Below, piece by piece: positions 36,974 to 46,821 of a stretch of 64,000 bases of DNA. The DNA is from Pelosinus fermentans JBW45 (lineage in GTDB: Bacteria; Bacillota; Negativicutes; DSM-13327): contig NZ_CP010978.1 in assembly GCF_000271665.2 (NCBI RefSeq), forward strand, positions 1,954,501 to 2,018,500. The letters run 5' to 3'. Both the position numbers and the translations under genes were made by a program. Every line of letters begins with the position of its first letter. The first letter of the stretch is position 1. The notes below the pieces were generated by a model. It did not search any database. It was given only the letters and a program-made list of their open reading frames with translations, and had not been told where the DNA came from.

Positions 36974-37059
36974 CTTTCCTATATAACGTAGGTGTATTAC
37001 ATGGTGGAGCCTGTCAACAAGGCACTACCATGTTTTTTTGCATGTTATATAGAGGAAAG
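36974..37059 (+). terminator. Nested inverted repeat with inner terminator (GGTGGAGCCTGTCA family, member b)
   Basis: The outer arms CTTTCCTATATAAC (36974-36987) and 37044-37059 pair over 14 bp with a 2-nt bulge. The inner arms ACATGGT (36999-37005) and ACCATGT (37027-37033) pair perfectly and are followed by TTTTTTT. The loop side contains GGTGGAGCCTGTCA. The outer pairing could compete with the inner terminator, so the leader, about 90 nt before the CoA transferase start, may act as an attenuator. Confidence 0.55.
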
Positions 37060-37148
37060 TAATATAAATCTGTGAGTGGAAGATGAAGTACGGGAGGTGA
37101 TAGCAACCTGTAATTATAAACGAAAATACGAAATAGGGGGGTAAATGT

Positions 37149-38654
37149 ATGGATATCAAAGATCGTGTGCGTAACAAAGCACTTCATGCCAAAATCGTGA
37201 GCGCGGAAGAAGCAGCGACAGTTATTAAGCCTGGAATGAATATCGGAACCAGTGGATTTACGCCATCTGGTTATCCAAAAGCCGTACCGTTGGCATTAGC
37301 TGAACGAATCAAAAAAGAACATTTCCAAATTAACCTTTGGACTGGTGCATCCGTAGGAAAAGAATTAGATGGTGCGTTAGCCGCCGTAAATGGGATTAAT
37401 AAACGATTACCCTATCAGACCAATAATGAGATTCGCAAATCCTTAAATTCAGGTGGCGTAAAATACTGCGATTTACATTTGAGTCACACAGCTCAAATGT
37501 CTCGATATGGATTTTTAGGTGGTAAGGTGGATGTAGCGATTGTTGAAGCATGTGCCATTACCGAAGAAGGACATATTATACCGACCACATCCATGGGCAA
37601 CTCTGCCTCCTTTGTGCAAAGTGCCGACATTGTGATCGTGGAAGTCAATACAAGCCAGCCCTTAGCCTTAGAAGGAATGCATGATGTATATATTCCGCTG
37701 GATCCTCCTCATCGTCTGCCAATTCCGATTGTAAAAGCCGATGATCGTATTGGAACCAATTATATTCCATGCGGTCTTGATAAAATAACCTACATCGTTC
37801 CATGTGATATTCGGGATGATGTTCGTGATTTAGCAGCCATTGATGATGATGCAAGAGCTATGAGCGCACTTTTTATTGACTTTTTGAAAAAAGACATAAA
37901 AGCCGGCCGTATGCCAAAAGGACTCTTACCGCTGCAATCGGGTGTAGGTTCCGTTGCCAATGCAGTAGTAAGCGGCTTTGCTGAATCTGATTTTACAGAT
38001 TTAGAAGTGTACACTGAAGTTATTCAAGATGGAATGTTGGATTTAGCGGATGCTGGTAAGTTAAAATCTGCTTCTGGTACTTCGTTCTCCCCATCTCCTG
38101 CAGGACTAGAACGATTCTACAAAAATATTGATACCTATCGTAAAATCATGATGCTGCGTCCTCAGGAAATAGCAAATAGTCCTGAAATTGCCAGAAGAAT
38201 TGGTGTTATTGCCATGAATACAGCCATTGAGCTTGATATTTATGGAAATGTAAATTCGACCCATATCATGGGTACAAAAATGATGAATGGTATAGGCGGT
38301 TCAGGAGATTTTGCTCGTAATGCGTATCTAACCTGCTTCTTTAGTACCTCCACTGCCAAAAATGGAGCCATTTCATCCATTGTTCCCATGGTTTCTCATG
38401 TGGATCATACAGAACATGATGTTGATATATTTGTAACTGAATTGGGTGTGGCCGACGTCCGTGGACTTAGTCCCAAAGAACGGGCGCGGGTAATTATAGA
38501 AAATTGTGCTCATCCGGACTATAAGCCTATGCTGATGGATTATCTGGAAAGAGCCGAAAAAGCGACCAAATACGCACAAACACCACATATTTTAACAGAA
38601 GCACTTTCATGGCATACCCGGTTTATAGAGACCGGCACCATGAAGAAGCAGTAA
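37149..38654 (+). CDS. Succinyl-CoA:propionate-type CoA transferase (acetyl-CoA hydrolase/transferase family), copy 1
   Basis: The 501-residue protein belongs to the Cat1/ScpC/YgfH family. Motifs include MNIGTSGFTPSGYPKAVPLA near the N-terminus, the LQSGVGSVANAV stretch, and MNTAIELDIYGNVNSTHIMG, where the Glu that forms the CoA thioester is located in this family (the E of AIELDIYG). It transfers CoA from propionyl-CoA to succinate, releasing propionate and regenerating succinyl-CoA for the mutase. The start follows AGGGGGG. It begins the module CoA transferase-mutase-epimerase. From its second codon on, the DNA is almost identical to 56084-57586. Confidence 0.9.
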   Translation: MDIKDRVRNKALHAKIVSAEEAATVIKPGMNIGTSGFTPSGYPKAVPLALAERIKKEHFQINLWTGASVGKELDGALAAVNGINKRLPYQTNNEIRKSLNSGGVKYCDLHLSHTAQMSRYGFLGGKVDVAIVEACAITEEGHIIPTTSMGNSASFVQSADIVIVEVNTSQPLALEGMHDVYIPLDPPHRLPIPIVKADDRIGTNYIPCGLDKITYIVPCDIRDDVRDLAAIDDDARAMSALFIDFLKKDIKAGRMPKGLLPLQSGVGSVANAVVSGFAESDFTDLEVYTEVIQDGMLDLADAGKLKSASGTSFSPSPAGLERFYKNIDTYRKIMMLRPQEIANSPEIARRIGVIAMNTAIELDIYGNVNSTHIMGTKMMNGIGGSGDFARNAYLTCFFSTSTAKNGAISSIVPMVSHVDHTEHDVDIFVTELGVADVRGLSPKERARVIIENCAHPDYKPMLMDYLERAEKATKYAQTPHILTEALSWHTRFIETGTMKKQ

Positions 38655-40727
38655 AGGAGGATTATTAGTATGGATAATGAAAGCTTAAAATTAAAAGTGG
38701 CAGAGTATACTGCCAAAGTAGAAAAAGCAAGTGCCAAATTCCCAGAACGTAAGAACCTGGAGTATAACCGATTGTATACTCCACTAGACCTTGAGGGTCA
38801 AGACTATGAAAAAGATTTAGGATTACCAGGATCCTATCCATTTACCCGTGGTGTGCAGCCGACTATGTATCGCGGTCGTTTCTGGACAATGCGTATGTAT
38901 GCTGGCTTCTCAACAGCTGAAGAATCTAACAAACGGTATCGTTACCTCTTAGAATCTGGTGGTACAGGTCTATCTTGCGCCTTTGACTTACCTACTCAAA
39001 TCGGCTATGACTCTGATGATATCATTTCCGAAGGTGAAGTCGGTAAAGTAGGGGTAGCCATTGACTCTTTGGCAGATATGGAAATTTTGTTTGACCAAAT
39101 CGATTTGGCCAAAGTATCCACTTCGATGACCATTAATGCACCCGCATCTGTACTTCTTGCGATGTATATTGCAGTAGCTGAGAAAAATGGCATTGGACCA
39201 GAAAAATTAAATGGTACCATTCAAAATGATATTTTGAAAGAGTATGCAGCTCGCGGTACTTACATTTTCCCTCCCAAGCCTTCCATGCGTTTGATTACCA
39301 ATATCTTTGAATATTGTTCAAAGAATGTACCGAACTGGAATACCATTTCCATCTCTGGTTATCACATTCGTGAAGCTGGTTCAACTGCAGCGCAAGAAAT
39401 TGCTTTCACCATTGCAGATGGTATTGCGTACTGCGAAGCCGCAATTAAAGCTGGACTTGATGTAGATGCCTTTGCTGGTCGTTTATCCTTCTTCTGGAAT
39501 GCTCACAATAATGTATTAGAAGAAGTAGCAAAATTCCGTGCTTCTCGTCGTGTATGGGCCAAAATCATGAAAGAACGCTTTGGTGCTAAAAACCCTAAAT
39601 CCTGGATGCTTCGTGTACATACACAAACAGCAGGATCCATGCTAACTGCGCAACAGCCTGATAACAATGTAGTACGTGTTGCCTTGCAGACCGCAGCAGC
39701 CGTTATGGGTGGTACTCAGTCCTTACACACAAACTCTAAAGATGAAGCATTGGCATTGCCAACGGAAGCTTCCGTACGTGTTGCTCTTCGTACCCAGCAG
39801 ATTGTAGCCTATGAAAGTGGTTTAGCAGATGTAGTAGATCCTTTAGCTGGTTCTTACTATGTAGAAGCAATAACGAACCAAATCGAAGCAGAAGCATTGA
39901 AATACATTCAGAAAATTGATGACATCGGCGGTGCTGTTGTTGCGATTGAAGAAGGTTATATCCAACGAGAAATTCAAGACAGTGCTTATAAATGGCAAAA
40001 AGAAGTAGAAAACAACGATCGAGTGATTGTTGGTGTGAACAAATTCCAAATTGAAGAAAAACCAGTAGAAGGCCTCTTGCGTGTAGATGCTTCTGTAGGT
40101 GAATTGCAGAAGAAAAAGCTTGCTGATCTAAGAGCAAAACGAGATAATGCTGCTGTAACTGCGGCTTTAGCAAAACTAGAAGCAGCTTGCGGTGATGACA
40201 GCGTTAATTTGATGCCAATCATCTTGGAAGCAGTAAAAACCTATGCAACACTTGGTGAAATTTGTGGCGTAATGCGTAAAGTTTTTGGTGAATACCAAGC
40301 GCATGCAACACTGTAAGAGGATAGGAGGAATAACGATGGAAAAACGTGTTAGAGTATTAGTTGCAAAACCTGGTTTAGATGGACATGATCGGGGAGCGAA
40401 AGTAGTAGCTCGCGCTTTGCGTGATGCTGGCTTTGAGGTTATTTATACGGGCTTGCGTCAAACTCCCGAGCAAATAGCAGAAGCTGCGTTGCAAGAAGAC
40501 GTAAATGTAATTGCCTTAAGTTTATTATCTGGTGCTCACAATCACTTGTTCCCACGTATTGTTGAGTTAATCCGTGAAAAAGGTATGACGGATGTATTAA
40601 TAATTGGTGGCGGAGTTATACCTGATGCTGATATACCTGTTCTTAAAGCAGCTGGTATATCCGAAGTGTTTACGCCAGGTACATCAACAACTACTATCAT
40701 TGACTACATCAAGGAAAATGTGAAATA
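37152..40727 (+). repeat. 3.58-kb near-identical direct repeat, copy 1
   Basis: The interval matches 56084-59659 without any insertion or deletion at a constant offset of 18,932 bp. I counted about 14 base differences by eye (about 99.6% identity), almost all synonymous. It spans the CoA transferase and both mutase subunit genes. Identity begins at the first or second codon and stops at the last base pair of the final stop codon. Confidence 0.9.
38670..40316 (+). CDS. Methylmalonyl-CoA mutase large (catalytic) subunit, copy 1
   Basis: The 548-residue protein is the TIM-barrel substrate-binding half of the mutase. It contains [40 protein letters not shown] and [12 protein letters not shown] (about 60-115), and later RIHTQ-like [20 protein letters not shown]. 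It lacks a B12-binding domain; that is encoded separately by the next gene, as in heteromeric mutases. It interconverts succinyl-CoA and (R)-methylmalonyl-CoA by radical rearrangement with adenosylcobalamin. AAAGGAGG precedes ATG 38670, 15 nt after the transferase gene. The only amino-acid difference I see from copy 2 is Ile/Met near residue 401. Confidence 0.93.
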   Translation: MDNESLKLKVAEYTAKVEKASAKFPERKNLEYNRLYTPLDLEGQDYEKDLGLPGSYPFTRGVQPTMYRGRFWTMRMYAGFSTAEESNKRYRYLLESGGTGLSCAFDLPTQIGYDSDDIISEGEVGKVGVAIDSLADMEILFDQIDLAKVSTSMTINAPASVLLAMYIAVAEKNGIGPEKLNGTIQNDILKEYAARGTYIFPPKPSMRLITNIFEYCSKNVPNWNTISISGYHIREAGSTAAQEIAFTIADGIAYCEAAIKAGLDVDAFAGRLSFFWNAHNNVLEEVAKFRASRRVWAKIMKERFGAKNPKSWMLRVHTQTAGSMLTAQQPDNNVVRVALQTAAAVMGGTQSLHTNSKDEALALPTEASVRVALRTQQIVAYESGLADVVDPLAGSYYVEAITNQIEAEALKYIQKIDDIGGAVVAIEEGYIQREIQDSAYKWQKEVENNDRVIVGVNKFQIEEKPVEGLLRVDASVGELQKKKLADLRAKRDNAAVTAALAKLEAACGDDSVNLMPIILEAVKTYATLGEICGVMRKVFGEYQAHATL

Positions 40728-40728
40728 G
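40336..40728 (+). CDS. Methylmalonyl-CoA mutase small (cobalamin-binding) subunit, copy 1
   Basis: The 130-residue protein is a stand-alone B12-binding domain. It has the DxHxxG motif (LDGHDRG, about residues 14-20), whose His ligates cobalt, then [12 protein letters not shown] and GGGVIPDAD, which hold the nucleotide tail. It pairs with the large subunit encoded just upstream. ATG 40336 follows TAGGAGGAA; an in-frame upstream ATG at 40285 lies inside the preceding gene and is not the start. Confidence 0.93.
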   Translation: MEKRVRVLVAKPGLDGHDRGAKVVARALRDAGFEVIYTGLRQTPEQIAEAALQEDVNVIALSLLSGAHNHLFPRIVELIREKGMTDVLIIGGGVIPDADIPVLKAAGISEVFTPGTSTTTIIDYIKENVK

Positions 40729-40786
40729 AGAAAAGTGCTCTATCGAAAGAGGATTGAAGAATAATTGGATATTGGAGGATGTATAG

Positions 40787-41194
40787 ATGTTTAAAACATT
40801 GAAGGTTGATCATATTGGCATTGCCGTAAAAGATTTAGAACAGGCTAAAAAGTTTTATAGCGAAGTCCTTGGAATGGAAGCGTTAGGGGAAGAGACCGTA
40901 GAACAACAAAAGGTAAAAGTTTGCTTTTATCCTTGCGGTGACAGCGAAATTGAACTTTTGGAATCGACTTCACCTGATGGTCCTATTGCTAAATATATTG
41001 ATAAGAATGGTGAGGGGATACAGCATCTTGCGTTGCGTGTGGATGATATCGAAGCTGCGATTGCTGATTTGAAAGCAAAAGGCGTACGTATGATTGATGA
41101 AGTACCTCGTTACGGTGCAGGCGGGGCCTCAATTGCTTTTGTTCATCCGAAAGCAACCGGCGGGATTTTGCTTGAGCTATCAGAACGGAAATAA
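40787..41194 (+). CDS. mce: Methylmalonyl-CoA epimerase, copy 1
   Basis: The 135-residue protein has the vicinal-oxygen-chelate fold with two beta-alpha-beta repeats: VDHIGIAVKDLEQAKKFYSE (about 7-26) and GIQHLALRVDDIEAAIADL (about 78-96). Metal ligands are likely His9, His81 or nearby, and Glu near GGILLELSE. It racemises the (R) and (S) forms of methylmalonyl-CoA between the mutase and the decarboxylase. TTGGAGGATG precedes the start. It lies just outside the near-identical repeat; its DNA has many silent differences from copy 2 at 60669. Confidence 0.92.
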   Translation: MFKTLKVDHIGIAVKDLEQAKKFYSEVLGMEALGEETVEQQKVKVCFYPCGDSEIELLESTSPDGPIAKYIDKNGEGIQHLALRVDDIEAAIADLKAKGVRMIDEVPRYGAGGASIAFVHPKATGGILLELSERK

Positions 41195-41227
41195 TCTTTT
41201 AAAAGCAGTAATTTATGGAGGTGCAAT

Positions 41228-42757
41228 ATGACAACAGTTAAGGAAAAAATACAAGAGTTAAAACAACGTCAGAAAAAGATCAAAATGGGTGGCGGCCAAA
41301 AACGGATTGATAGTCAGCATGCAAAGGGCAAATTGACCGCCCGTGAGCGTATTGCTATTCTGCTTGATGAAGGCTCTTTTATAGAGTTAGATCAGTTTGT
41401 AGAACATCGCTGCACTAACTTTGGCATGGAGAAAGAAGAAGCTCCAGGTGAAGGTGTTGTAACAGGTTATGGTACCATCGATAATCGCCTAATCTATGTA
41501 TTCGCTCAGGATTTCACAGTAATTGGCGGTTCACTAGGTGAGATGCACGCAGCGAAAATTTGTAAAGTACAAGAGCTGGCGATGAAGATGGGGGTTCCAA
41601 TCATTGGGATTAATGATTCGGGCGGTGCTCGGATTCAGGAAGCGGTAGATGCATTATCAGGTTACGGTAAAATCTTCTATCAAAATACCTTGGCTTCTGG
41701 CGTCATTCCTCAAATCTCAGTGATTATGGGACCTTGCGCAGGCGGCGCTGTGTATTCTCCAGCTTTAACTGACTTTATCTATATGGTGAGAAATACCAGT
41801 CAGATGTTTATTACCGGGCCACAGGTTATAAAAACCGTAACTGGTGAGGAAGTAACAGCAGAAGAACTTGGTGGAGCCATGACTCATAATGCTACGTCGG
41901 GAGTCGCTCATTTCATTGCGGAAAATGACACCGATTGCTTAGAGCAAATCCGTAGGCTTATCAGTTTTCTTCCTAGCAATAATTTAGATGGATCACCGAT
42001 TGTAGAGTGTAGTGACGATCCTTCTCGCACAGAAGAAGAGCTAAATACAATCATTCCAGATCATTCCAATCAATCCTATGATATGAAAGAAATCATTACT
42101 AAAATTGTAGATAATGGGGATTTTTACGAAGTGCAGCCTTACTATGCAGCCAATCTGATTACGGCTTTTGCTCGTTTGGATGGTCAAACCATTGGTATTA
42201 TTGCAAATCAGCCAAAGGTAATGGCAGGGTGCCTGGATATTAATGCTTCCGATAAATCCTCACGATTCATTCGCTTTTGCGATGCGTTCAATATTCCTTT
42301 ACTCAATCTTGTTGATGTTCCTGGCTTTTTGCCTGGGACGAATCAGGAATATGGCGGTATTATTCGTCATGGTGCTAAGATGCTGTATGCTTACTCCGAA
42401 GCTACCGTACCGAAAGTAACCCTTGTTGTTCGCAAAGCTTACGGCGGTTCCTATCTGGCTATGTGTTCCCGGGATCTGGGGGCAGATCAGGTCATTGCAT
42501 GGCCAACTGCTGAAATTGCTGTTATGGGACCTGCAGGTGCAGCCAATATTATTTTTAAGAAAGATCCAGATATTAAGACGAAAACCGATGAGTATGTAAA
42601 GAACTTTGCTACTCCTTATCAGGCTGCCAAACGTGGATTTGTTGACATGGTGATTGAGCCTCAAGAAACACGTCCCATACTAATCAGCGCATTTAGTATG
42701 TTGGCTTCTAAACGTGAAGGCCGTCCTGCTAAGCGTCATGGTAATTTCCCTGTATGA
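41228..42757 (+). CDS. mmdA: Methylmalonyl-CoA decarboxylase alpha subunit (carboxyltransferase), copy 2
   Basis: The 509-residue carboxyltransferase aligns with copy 1 end to end without gaps. Most of the differences lie in the first 60 residues; both oxyanion-hole motifs ([17 protein letters not shown] and [17 protein letters not shown]) are intact. Silent differences from copy 1 are frequent, so this duplication is older than that of the CoA transferase block. TGGAGGTG precedes ATG 41228. It follows mce by 33 nt and begins the second mmdA-mmdD-mmdC-mmdB-SLC13 module. Confidence 0.93.
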   Translation: MTTVKEKIQELKQRQKKIKMGGGQKRIDSQHAKGKLTARERIAILLDEGSFIELDQFVEHRCTNFGMEKEEAPGEGVVTGYGTIDNRLIYVFAQDFTVIGGSLGEMHAAKICKVQELAMKMGVPIIGINDSGGARIQEAVDALSGYGKIFYQNTLASGVIPQISVIMGPCAGGAVYSPALTDFIYMVRNTSQMFITGPQVIKTVTGEEVTAEELGGAMTHNATSGVAHFIAENDTDCLEQIRRLISFLPSNNLDGSPIVECSDDPSRTEEELNTIIPDHSNQSYDMKEIITKIVDNGDFYEVQPYYAANLITAFARLDGQTIGIIANQPKVMAGCLDINASDKSSRFIRFCDAFNIPLLNLVDVPGFLPGTNQEYGGIIRHGAKMLYAYSEATVPKVTLVVRKAYGGSYLAMCSRDLGADQVIAWPTAEIAVMGPAGAANIIFKKDPDIKTKTDEYVKNFATPYQAAKRGFVDMVIEPQETRPILISAFSMLASKREGRPAKRHGNFPV

Positions 42758-42809
42758 TCTCAAAGAGGTAAAGACAGAGGAAGCGATATTAGAATAAGAG
42801 GTGAAATCA

Positions 42810-43166
42810 ATGAGTCAACCAATTACAACTAACCCCGTCTTAATTGCTCTAATCAATATGACTGTAGTATTTTGCGTTTTGTATGGATTAAGCTTAGTTG
42901 TCAGATTAATAAAAGTAATTGATCCTACGCAAAAAAAAAAGGTAGCGCAAGAGGAAGCTAATGTTACAGAAAAAGCGGAATCAGCAGTCGCTCCTGTAAG
43001 TCTGCCGCAAGAAGATTATGATGAAATGATAATTTTATTTACGGCAGCCATCGCAGCCTATGGATATAAAAATGCAAAAGTTGTTGCTATCAGACCAGTC
43101 AGTAGCAATACTTGGTCCCAAGCTGCCCGTATGGAAACGGTAAATTCTCGTAATCAAATGTTTTAA
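42810..43166 (+). CDS. mmdD: Methylmalonyl-CoA decarboxylase delta subunit (OadG type), copy 2
   Basis: The 118-residue protein matches copy 1 in layout: an N-terminal membrane helix (LIALINMTVVFCVLYGLSLV), a charged linker that differs most between the copies, and the C-terminal domain QEDYDEMIILFTAAIAAYGY. ATG 42810 follows AGAGGTGA; a GTG at 42801 overlaps that site. It anchors the alpha subunit to the beta subunit. Confidence 0.88.
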   Translation: MSQPITTNPVLIALINMTVVFCVLYGLSLVVRLIKVIDPTQKKKVAQEEANVTEKAESAVAPVSLPQEDYDEMIILFTAAIAAYGYKNAKVVAIRPVSSNTWSQAARMETVNSRNQMF

Positions 43167-43209
43167 TTGTAGCAAATAAAATATATCGAATTTTAAGGGG
43201 GATTAAGAA

Positions 43210-43590
43210 ATGAAAAAGTTTCAAATTACATTTAAAGGACAAGTATATGAGTTAGACGTAGAAGAAATCAGCGGTGTAGCTTCTACTGGAAAGAAGGCTG
43301 CATCCGCACCCGTTCCTGCGCCAGTGGCAGCCCAAGCTCCAGCACCGAAGGCTGCTCCCGCTGCAGTTCCTGCTGGTGCGCAAACCGTAATTGCGCCAAT
43401 GCCAGGTAAGATTTTGGCTGTAAATATAAAACCAGGGGATTCTGTGAAACGTGGTCAAGTCATTTTTATTCTGGAAGCCATGAAAATGCAGAATGAAATT
43501 ATGGCAAATCAGGATGGAAAAATTTCTAAAGTTAACGCAGTAGTTGGGCAAACGGTGTCCACTGGAGATGTTTTGGCTGTTCTTGGCTAG
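43210..43590 (+). CDS. mmdC: Methylmalonyl-CoA decarboxylase gamma subunit (biotin carrier), copy 2
   Basis: The 126-residue protein has the same build as copy 1: an N-terminal segment MKKFQITFKGQVYELDVEEI, an Ala/Pro linker of about 35 residues and the biotinyl domain with Lys in EAMKMQNE near residue 98. The linker is richer in Ala than in copy 1. AAGGGGGAT precedes ATG 43210. It sits between mmdD and mmdB. Confidence 0.93.
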   Translation: MKKFQITFKGQVYELDVEEISGVASTGKKAASAPVPAPVAAQAPAPKAAPAAVPAGAQTVIAPMPGKILAVNIKPGDSVKRGQVIFILEAMKMQNEIMANQDGKISKVNAVVGQTVSTGDVLAVLG

Positions 43591-43625
43591 TTCGATAAAC
43601 AATTAGGAAGATTGGAGGAAAAATA

Positions 43626-44747
43626 ATGGATGCATTTATTGTCTCTCTGCAGGCAGTATGGTCTGATAGTGGGTTTACTGCTTTTACAACGGGCAATGCG
43701 ATTATGATTGCTGTTGGTGTGATTTTACTATATTTAGCTTTTGCGAAAGGGTTCGAGCCCCTGCTCTTATCTCCTATTGCTTTTGGTTGTATTTTGGCTA
43801 ACTTTCCGAAAACCGGTTTTGAAACAGATCCTGGTTTAATGCAATTGATTAGTTTTGGTATCTCTCATGAAGTCTTTCCACCTCTAATTTTCCTAGGGGT
43901 AGGTGCGATGACTGACTTTGGTCCTCTCATTGCTCGGCCTTCTGTACTTTTACTAGGCGCTGCAGCGCAAGTAGGTGTTTTTGTTGCATTAATGGGTGCA
44001 ATGGCTCTTGGTTTTAATGTGCAAGAAGCAGCTGCTATTGGCATTATTGGTGGTGCAGATGGCCCTACTGCTATATACCTGGCTATTAAGTTAGCGCCTC
44101 ATCTGCTTGGTGCAATAGCAGTTGCAGCTTATTCGTATATGTCGTTGGTTCCTTTGATTCAACCACCGATTATGAAATTGCTGACTACTAAAAAAGAACG
44201 GGAAATTGTCATGGATCAATTACGTCCTGTTTCCAAGTTTGAGAAACTAGCCTTTCCGGTAGTCACGACGATCATTATCAGCTTATTACTGCCTCCGATT
44301 GCATCTCTTATGGGAATGCTGATGCTAGGAAATCTATTTCGTGAGTCTGGTGTTACGGATCGACTTTCCGATACGTCCCAAAATGCGTTGATCAACATTG
44401 TTACTATTTTCTTGGCAACGGGCACTGGTCTAACAATGAAGGCTGAGAATTTCTTAAATTATCAGACACTGATGATCATTGCTCTGGGATTAGTTGCCTT
44501 TGCCGCTGGAACTGCTGGCGGTGTGCTCTTTGGGAAAGTCATGAACTTTTTCAGCGGTGGTAAGGTTAACCCGCTTATCGGATCTGCGGGTGTATCCGCA
44601 GTGCCAATGGCTGCCCGTGTTAGTCAGGTGGTTGGTCAGCAATCCAATCCAGGCAACTATCTACTGATGCATGCCATGGGACCCAACGTAGCTGGTGTAA
44701 TTGGTACTGCTGTTGCAGCTGGTACCATGCTGGCTATGCTCAAATAA
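43626..44747 (+). CDS. mmdB: Na+-translocating decarboxylase beta subunit, copy 2
   Basis: The 373-residue membrane protein is the same length as copy 1 and nearly identical in sequence, with [28 protein letters not shown] and the C-terminal [17 protein letters not shown] intact. It couples carboxybiotin decarboxylation to Na+ export. TTGGAGGAA precedes ATG 43626. A strong hairpin follows at 44757, before the second SLC13 gene, whereas in module 1 the permease follows after 56 nt without a hairpin. Confidence 0.95.
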   Translation: MDAFIVSLQAVWSDSGFTAFTTGNAIMIAVGVILLYLAFAKGFEPLLLSPIAFGCILANFPKTGFETDPGLMQLISFGISHEVFPPLIFLGVGAMTDFGPLIARPSVLLLGAAAQVGVFVALMGAMALGFNVQEAAAIGIIGGADGPTAIYLAIKLAPHLLGAIAVAAYSYMSLVPLIQPPIMKLLTTKKEREIVMDQLRPVSKFEKLAFPVVTTIIISLLLPPIASLMGMLMLGNLFRESGVTDRLSDTSQNALINIVTIFLATGTGLTMKAENFLNYQTLMIIALGLVAFAAGTAGGVLFGKVMNFFSGGKVNPLIGSAGVSAVPMAARVSQVVGQQSNPGNYLLMHAMGPNVAGVIGTAVAAGTMLAMLK

Positions 44748-44756
44748 TATAAAATG

Positions 44757-44788
44757 GATTCGGATGAAGTCTTTACTTCATCTGAATC
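44757..44788 (+). terminator. Strong hairpin between mmdB copy 2 and the second SLC13 gene
   Basis: GATTCGGATGAAGT (44757-44770) pairs with 44775-44788 over 14 bp (one G-U) around a 4-nt loop. The T-run is poor (ATAGTTC), so it may be a processing or partial termination site that lowers downstream expression or protects the 3' end. Confidence 0.55.
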
Positions 44789-44917
44789 ATAGTTCAAACC
44801 ATTCGTTAGAGCTAATCCGTGAATAAAGCCGTATTTATGAAGAGTGATGTACTATAGAATCTAGATATCAAATATAAAAGTTTAATGAGAGTTTGTTGTA
44901 AATAGGAGGAGAATTAT

Positions 44918-46189
44918 ATGTCGCCAGCGATCATAACACTTATTGTGTTGGGAATTGTAGCTTTATTATTTGTTACAGAGGCGATACCTTTGGCTATTGC
45001 AGCTATGGGTGGAGCCATTGCCTTAGGTATTCTGGGGGTCATTCCTATAACTCAAGTATTCTCGGGGCTTTCTAACTCCACAGTTATTCTATTTGCAGGT
45101 ATGTTTGTGATTGGCGGTTCTATGTTTCATACGGGCCTTGCTCAAAAAATGGGGGAAACCGTCGTGAAATATGCTGGTAAGAGCGAAAATGGTTTGATGT
45201 TTGCTGTGATGCTTATTACTGCAGTTTTATCAGCCGTTAGCTCCAATACTGGTACAACAGCAGCGCTTATGCCCGTAATTATCGGCATTTGCGCCGTGGC
45301 TAAGATTTCAGCTTCTCGTCAGCTTATGCCTTTGGCATTTGCTGCTGGCTTAGGAGGGATTATAACCCTTGTTGGTACGCCTCCTAATATTATTGCGGCT
45401 GGTGCGTTAAAAGCTGCTGGTTTTGAGCCCTTTGGTTTTTTCGAATTTGCTTGGATCGGTATTCCCCTTACGATTGCTGGCATGTTATACATGATGTTTA
45501 TTGGGAAACATTTGTTGCCTAAAATGGAAATTTCAACAGAGCAAGAAATTGAACAAGAGATTGAAGTGAGTGTGAATGATCCCAAGAAAATGTGGATTTC
45601 GGGTATTATCCTGCTTGCTGTAGTTATTGTTATGGGACTTGATCTTAAAGCAATACCTCTTGAGATTGCTGCTATTATTGGAGCGATTCTTGCTGTACTT
45701 ACGGGCTGCTTAAAGGAAAAACAAGCCTATCATAGTATTGATTGGGTAACTATTTTTCTCTTTGCAGGTATGATGCCGATTGCTGCTGCTATGGAAAAGA
45801 GCGGGGCAGGCAAGATGATAGCCGATATTGTTGTAAATGCAATGGGAGGAAGTCCATCACCGATGGTAGTGACTGCAAGTCTCTTTATTCTTTCTTGCGG
45901 CTTGACACAGTTTATGTCTAATACTGCTTCAACTGCTTTGTTAGCACCGATTGGCATTTCCATTGCCAAAGGAATTGGGGCCAGTCCCCATGCTGTATTG
46001 ATGGCGATTGCTGTTGCTGCATCCTGCGCTTTTGCCACTCCTGTTGGAACTCCGCCGAATACGCTGGTGCTTGGTCCTGGTGGATATAAATTTATGGACT
46101 ATGTGAAAGCTGGGAGCGGTCTTGTTCTTGTCTGCTTTATCGTTTCCATTATTATTATTCCGATGGTGTGGCCATTTTTTCCGAAATAA
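44918..46189 (+). CDS. SLC13/DASS-family permease (likely dicarboxylate), copy 2
   Basis: The 423-residue protein parallels copy 1 along its length, with SSNTGTTAALMPVIIG, TLVGTPPNIIAAGALKAAG, MSNTASTALLAPIGIS and PVGTPPNTLVLGPGGYKF. The main difference is in the charged cytoplasmic loop near residue 200. A dicarboxylate such as succinate is the likely substrate, with Na+. AGGAGGAGA precedes ATG 44918. The 170-bp gap from mmdB is longer than in module 1 and holds a hairpin, so this copy may have its own promoter. Confidence 0.87.
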   Translation: MSPAIITLIVLGIVALLFVTEAIPLAIAAMGGAIALGILGVIPITQVFSGLSNSTVILFAGMFVIGGSMFHTGLAQKMGETVVKYAGKSENGLMFAVMLITAVLSAVSSNTGTTAALMPVIIGICAVAKISASRQLMPLAFAAGLGGIITLVGTPPNIIAAGALKAAGFEPFGFFEFAWIGIPLTIAGMLYMMFIGKHLLPKMEISTEQEIEQEIEVSVNDPKKMWISGIILLAVVIVMGLDLKAIPLEIAAIIGAILAVLTGCLKEKQAYHSIDWVTIFLFAGMMPIAAAMEKSGAGKMIADIVVNAMGGSPSPMVVTASLFILSCGLTQFMSNTASTALLAPIGISIAKGIGASPHAVLMAIAVAASCAFATPVGTPPNTLVLGPGGYKFMDYVKAGSGLVLVCFIVSIIIIPMVWPFFPK

Positions 46190-46314
46190 GATAATCCTTT
46201 GTCGAGGGGGCAAGAAGATGCTTGCTCCCTTGATTGTATTTACGATATGATAATAATAAGAGTTTTCTTGAAAAAGGGTCTTGCATTCTAAAAGACTGGA
46301 ACACAGGAGGTATT

Positions 46315-46821
46315 ATGGTAAAATATCAAGAAACGTCACAATTTTGCAAAGAAAAACTTTTCTGGATGGGTCTATCTGTCATTGCACTTATTATATGGAT
46401 GGGAATTGAGATTCAATCTTATACTGCGGGGAAACCCAGTTTCCTTGGCATAGCCTATATTGGTTTGTTTTGTGGATTATTACTGTGGCGTTATGCTGTA
46501 CGCTATACCTATGTGCTAACCAATCAAGAGCTAATCATTACAAGTCAATTCCTCTATGCTTCTCGTACATTTACAGTCAGTTTAGACTCTCTGGAGAGCT
46601 ATTGTAATCAATATAAAGGAAATATCTTTAAGCGTAAGGGCGTAAGCCGCCTTGTTCATCGATATTCGGCTGCTGATGGCAGAGTTACTCGAATGCTAAC
46701 ATTTACTGAAAAAGAAAAAAGCTGTGGTTTACTCCTTAAAATCAGCGATACATTTATGAATAAGCTGAAGACCTTGCGACCGAAGATATATGAAATCATG
46801 TATGACAATCGAAATCATTAA
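46315..46821 (+). CDS. Hypothetical membrane protein with two N-terminal helices, 168 aa
   Basis: ATG 46315 follows AGGAGG at a 4-nt spacing. Two hydrophobic segments (about 17-34 and 43-60) precede a soluble domain of about 100 residues (YVLTNQELIITSQFLYASRT, SLDSLESY) that resembles bacterial PH-like membrane domains. I cannot name the family with confidence. It follows the second SLC13 gene by 125 nt and may be transcribed separately. Confidence 0.6.
   Translation: MVKYQETSQFCKEKLFWMGLSVIALIIWMGIEIQSYTAGKPSFLGIAYIGLFCGLLLWRYAVRYTYVLTNQELIITSQFLYASRTFTVSLDSLESYCNQYKGNIFKRKGVSRLVHRYSAADGRVTRMLTFTEKEKSCGLLLKISDTFMNKLKTLRPKIYEIMYDNRNH

Noticed and set aside
39736-40173. Long antisense frames opposite the mutase gene
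   Set aside because: They recur at 58668-59105 only because the sense genes are near identical; low-complexity Leu/Gln/His composition is typical of shadow frames.
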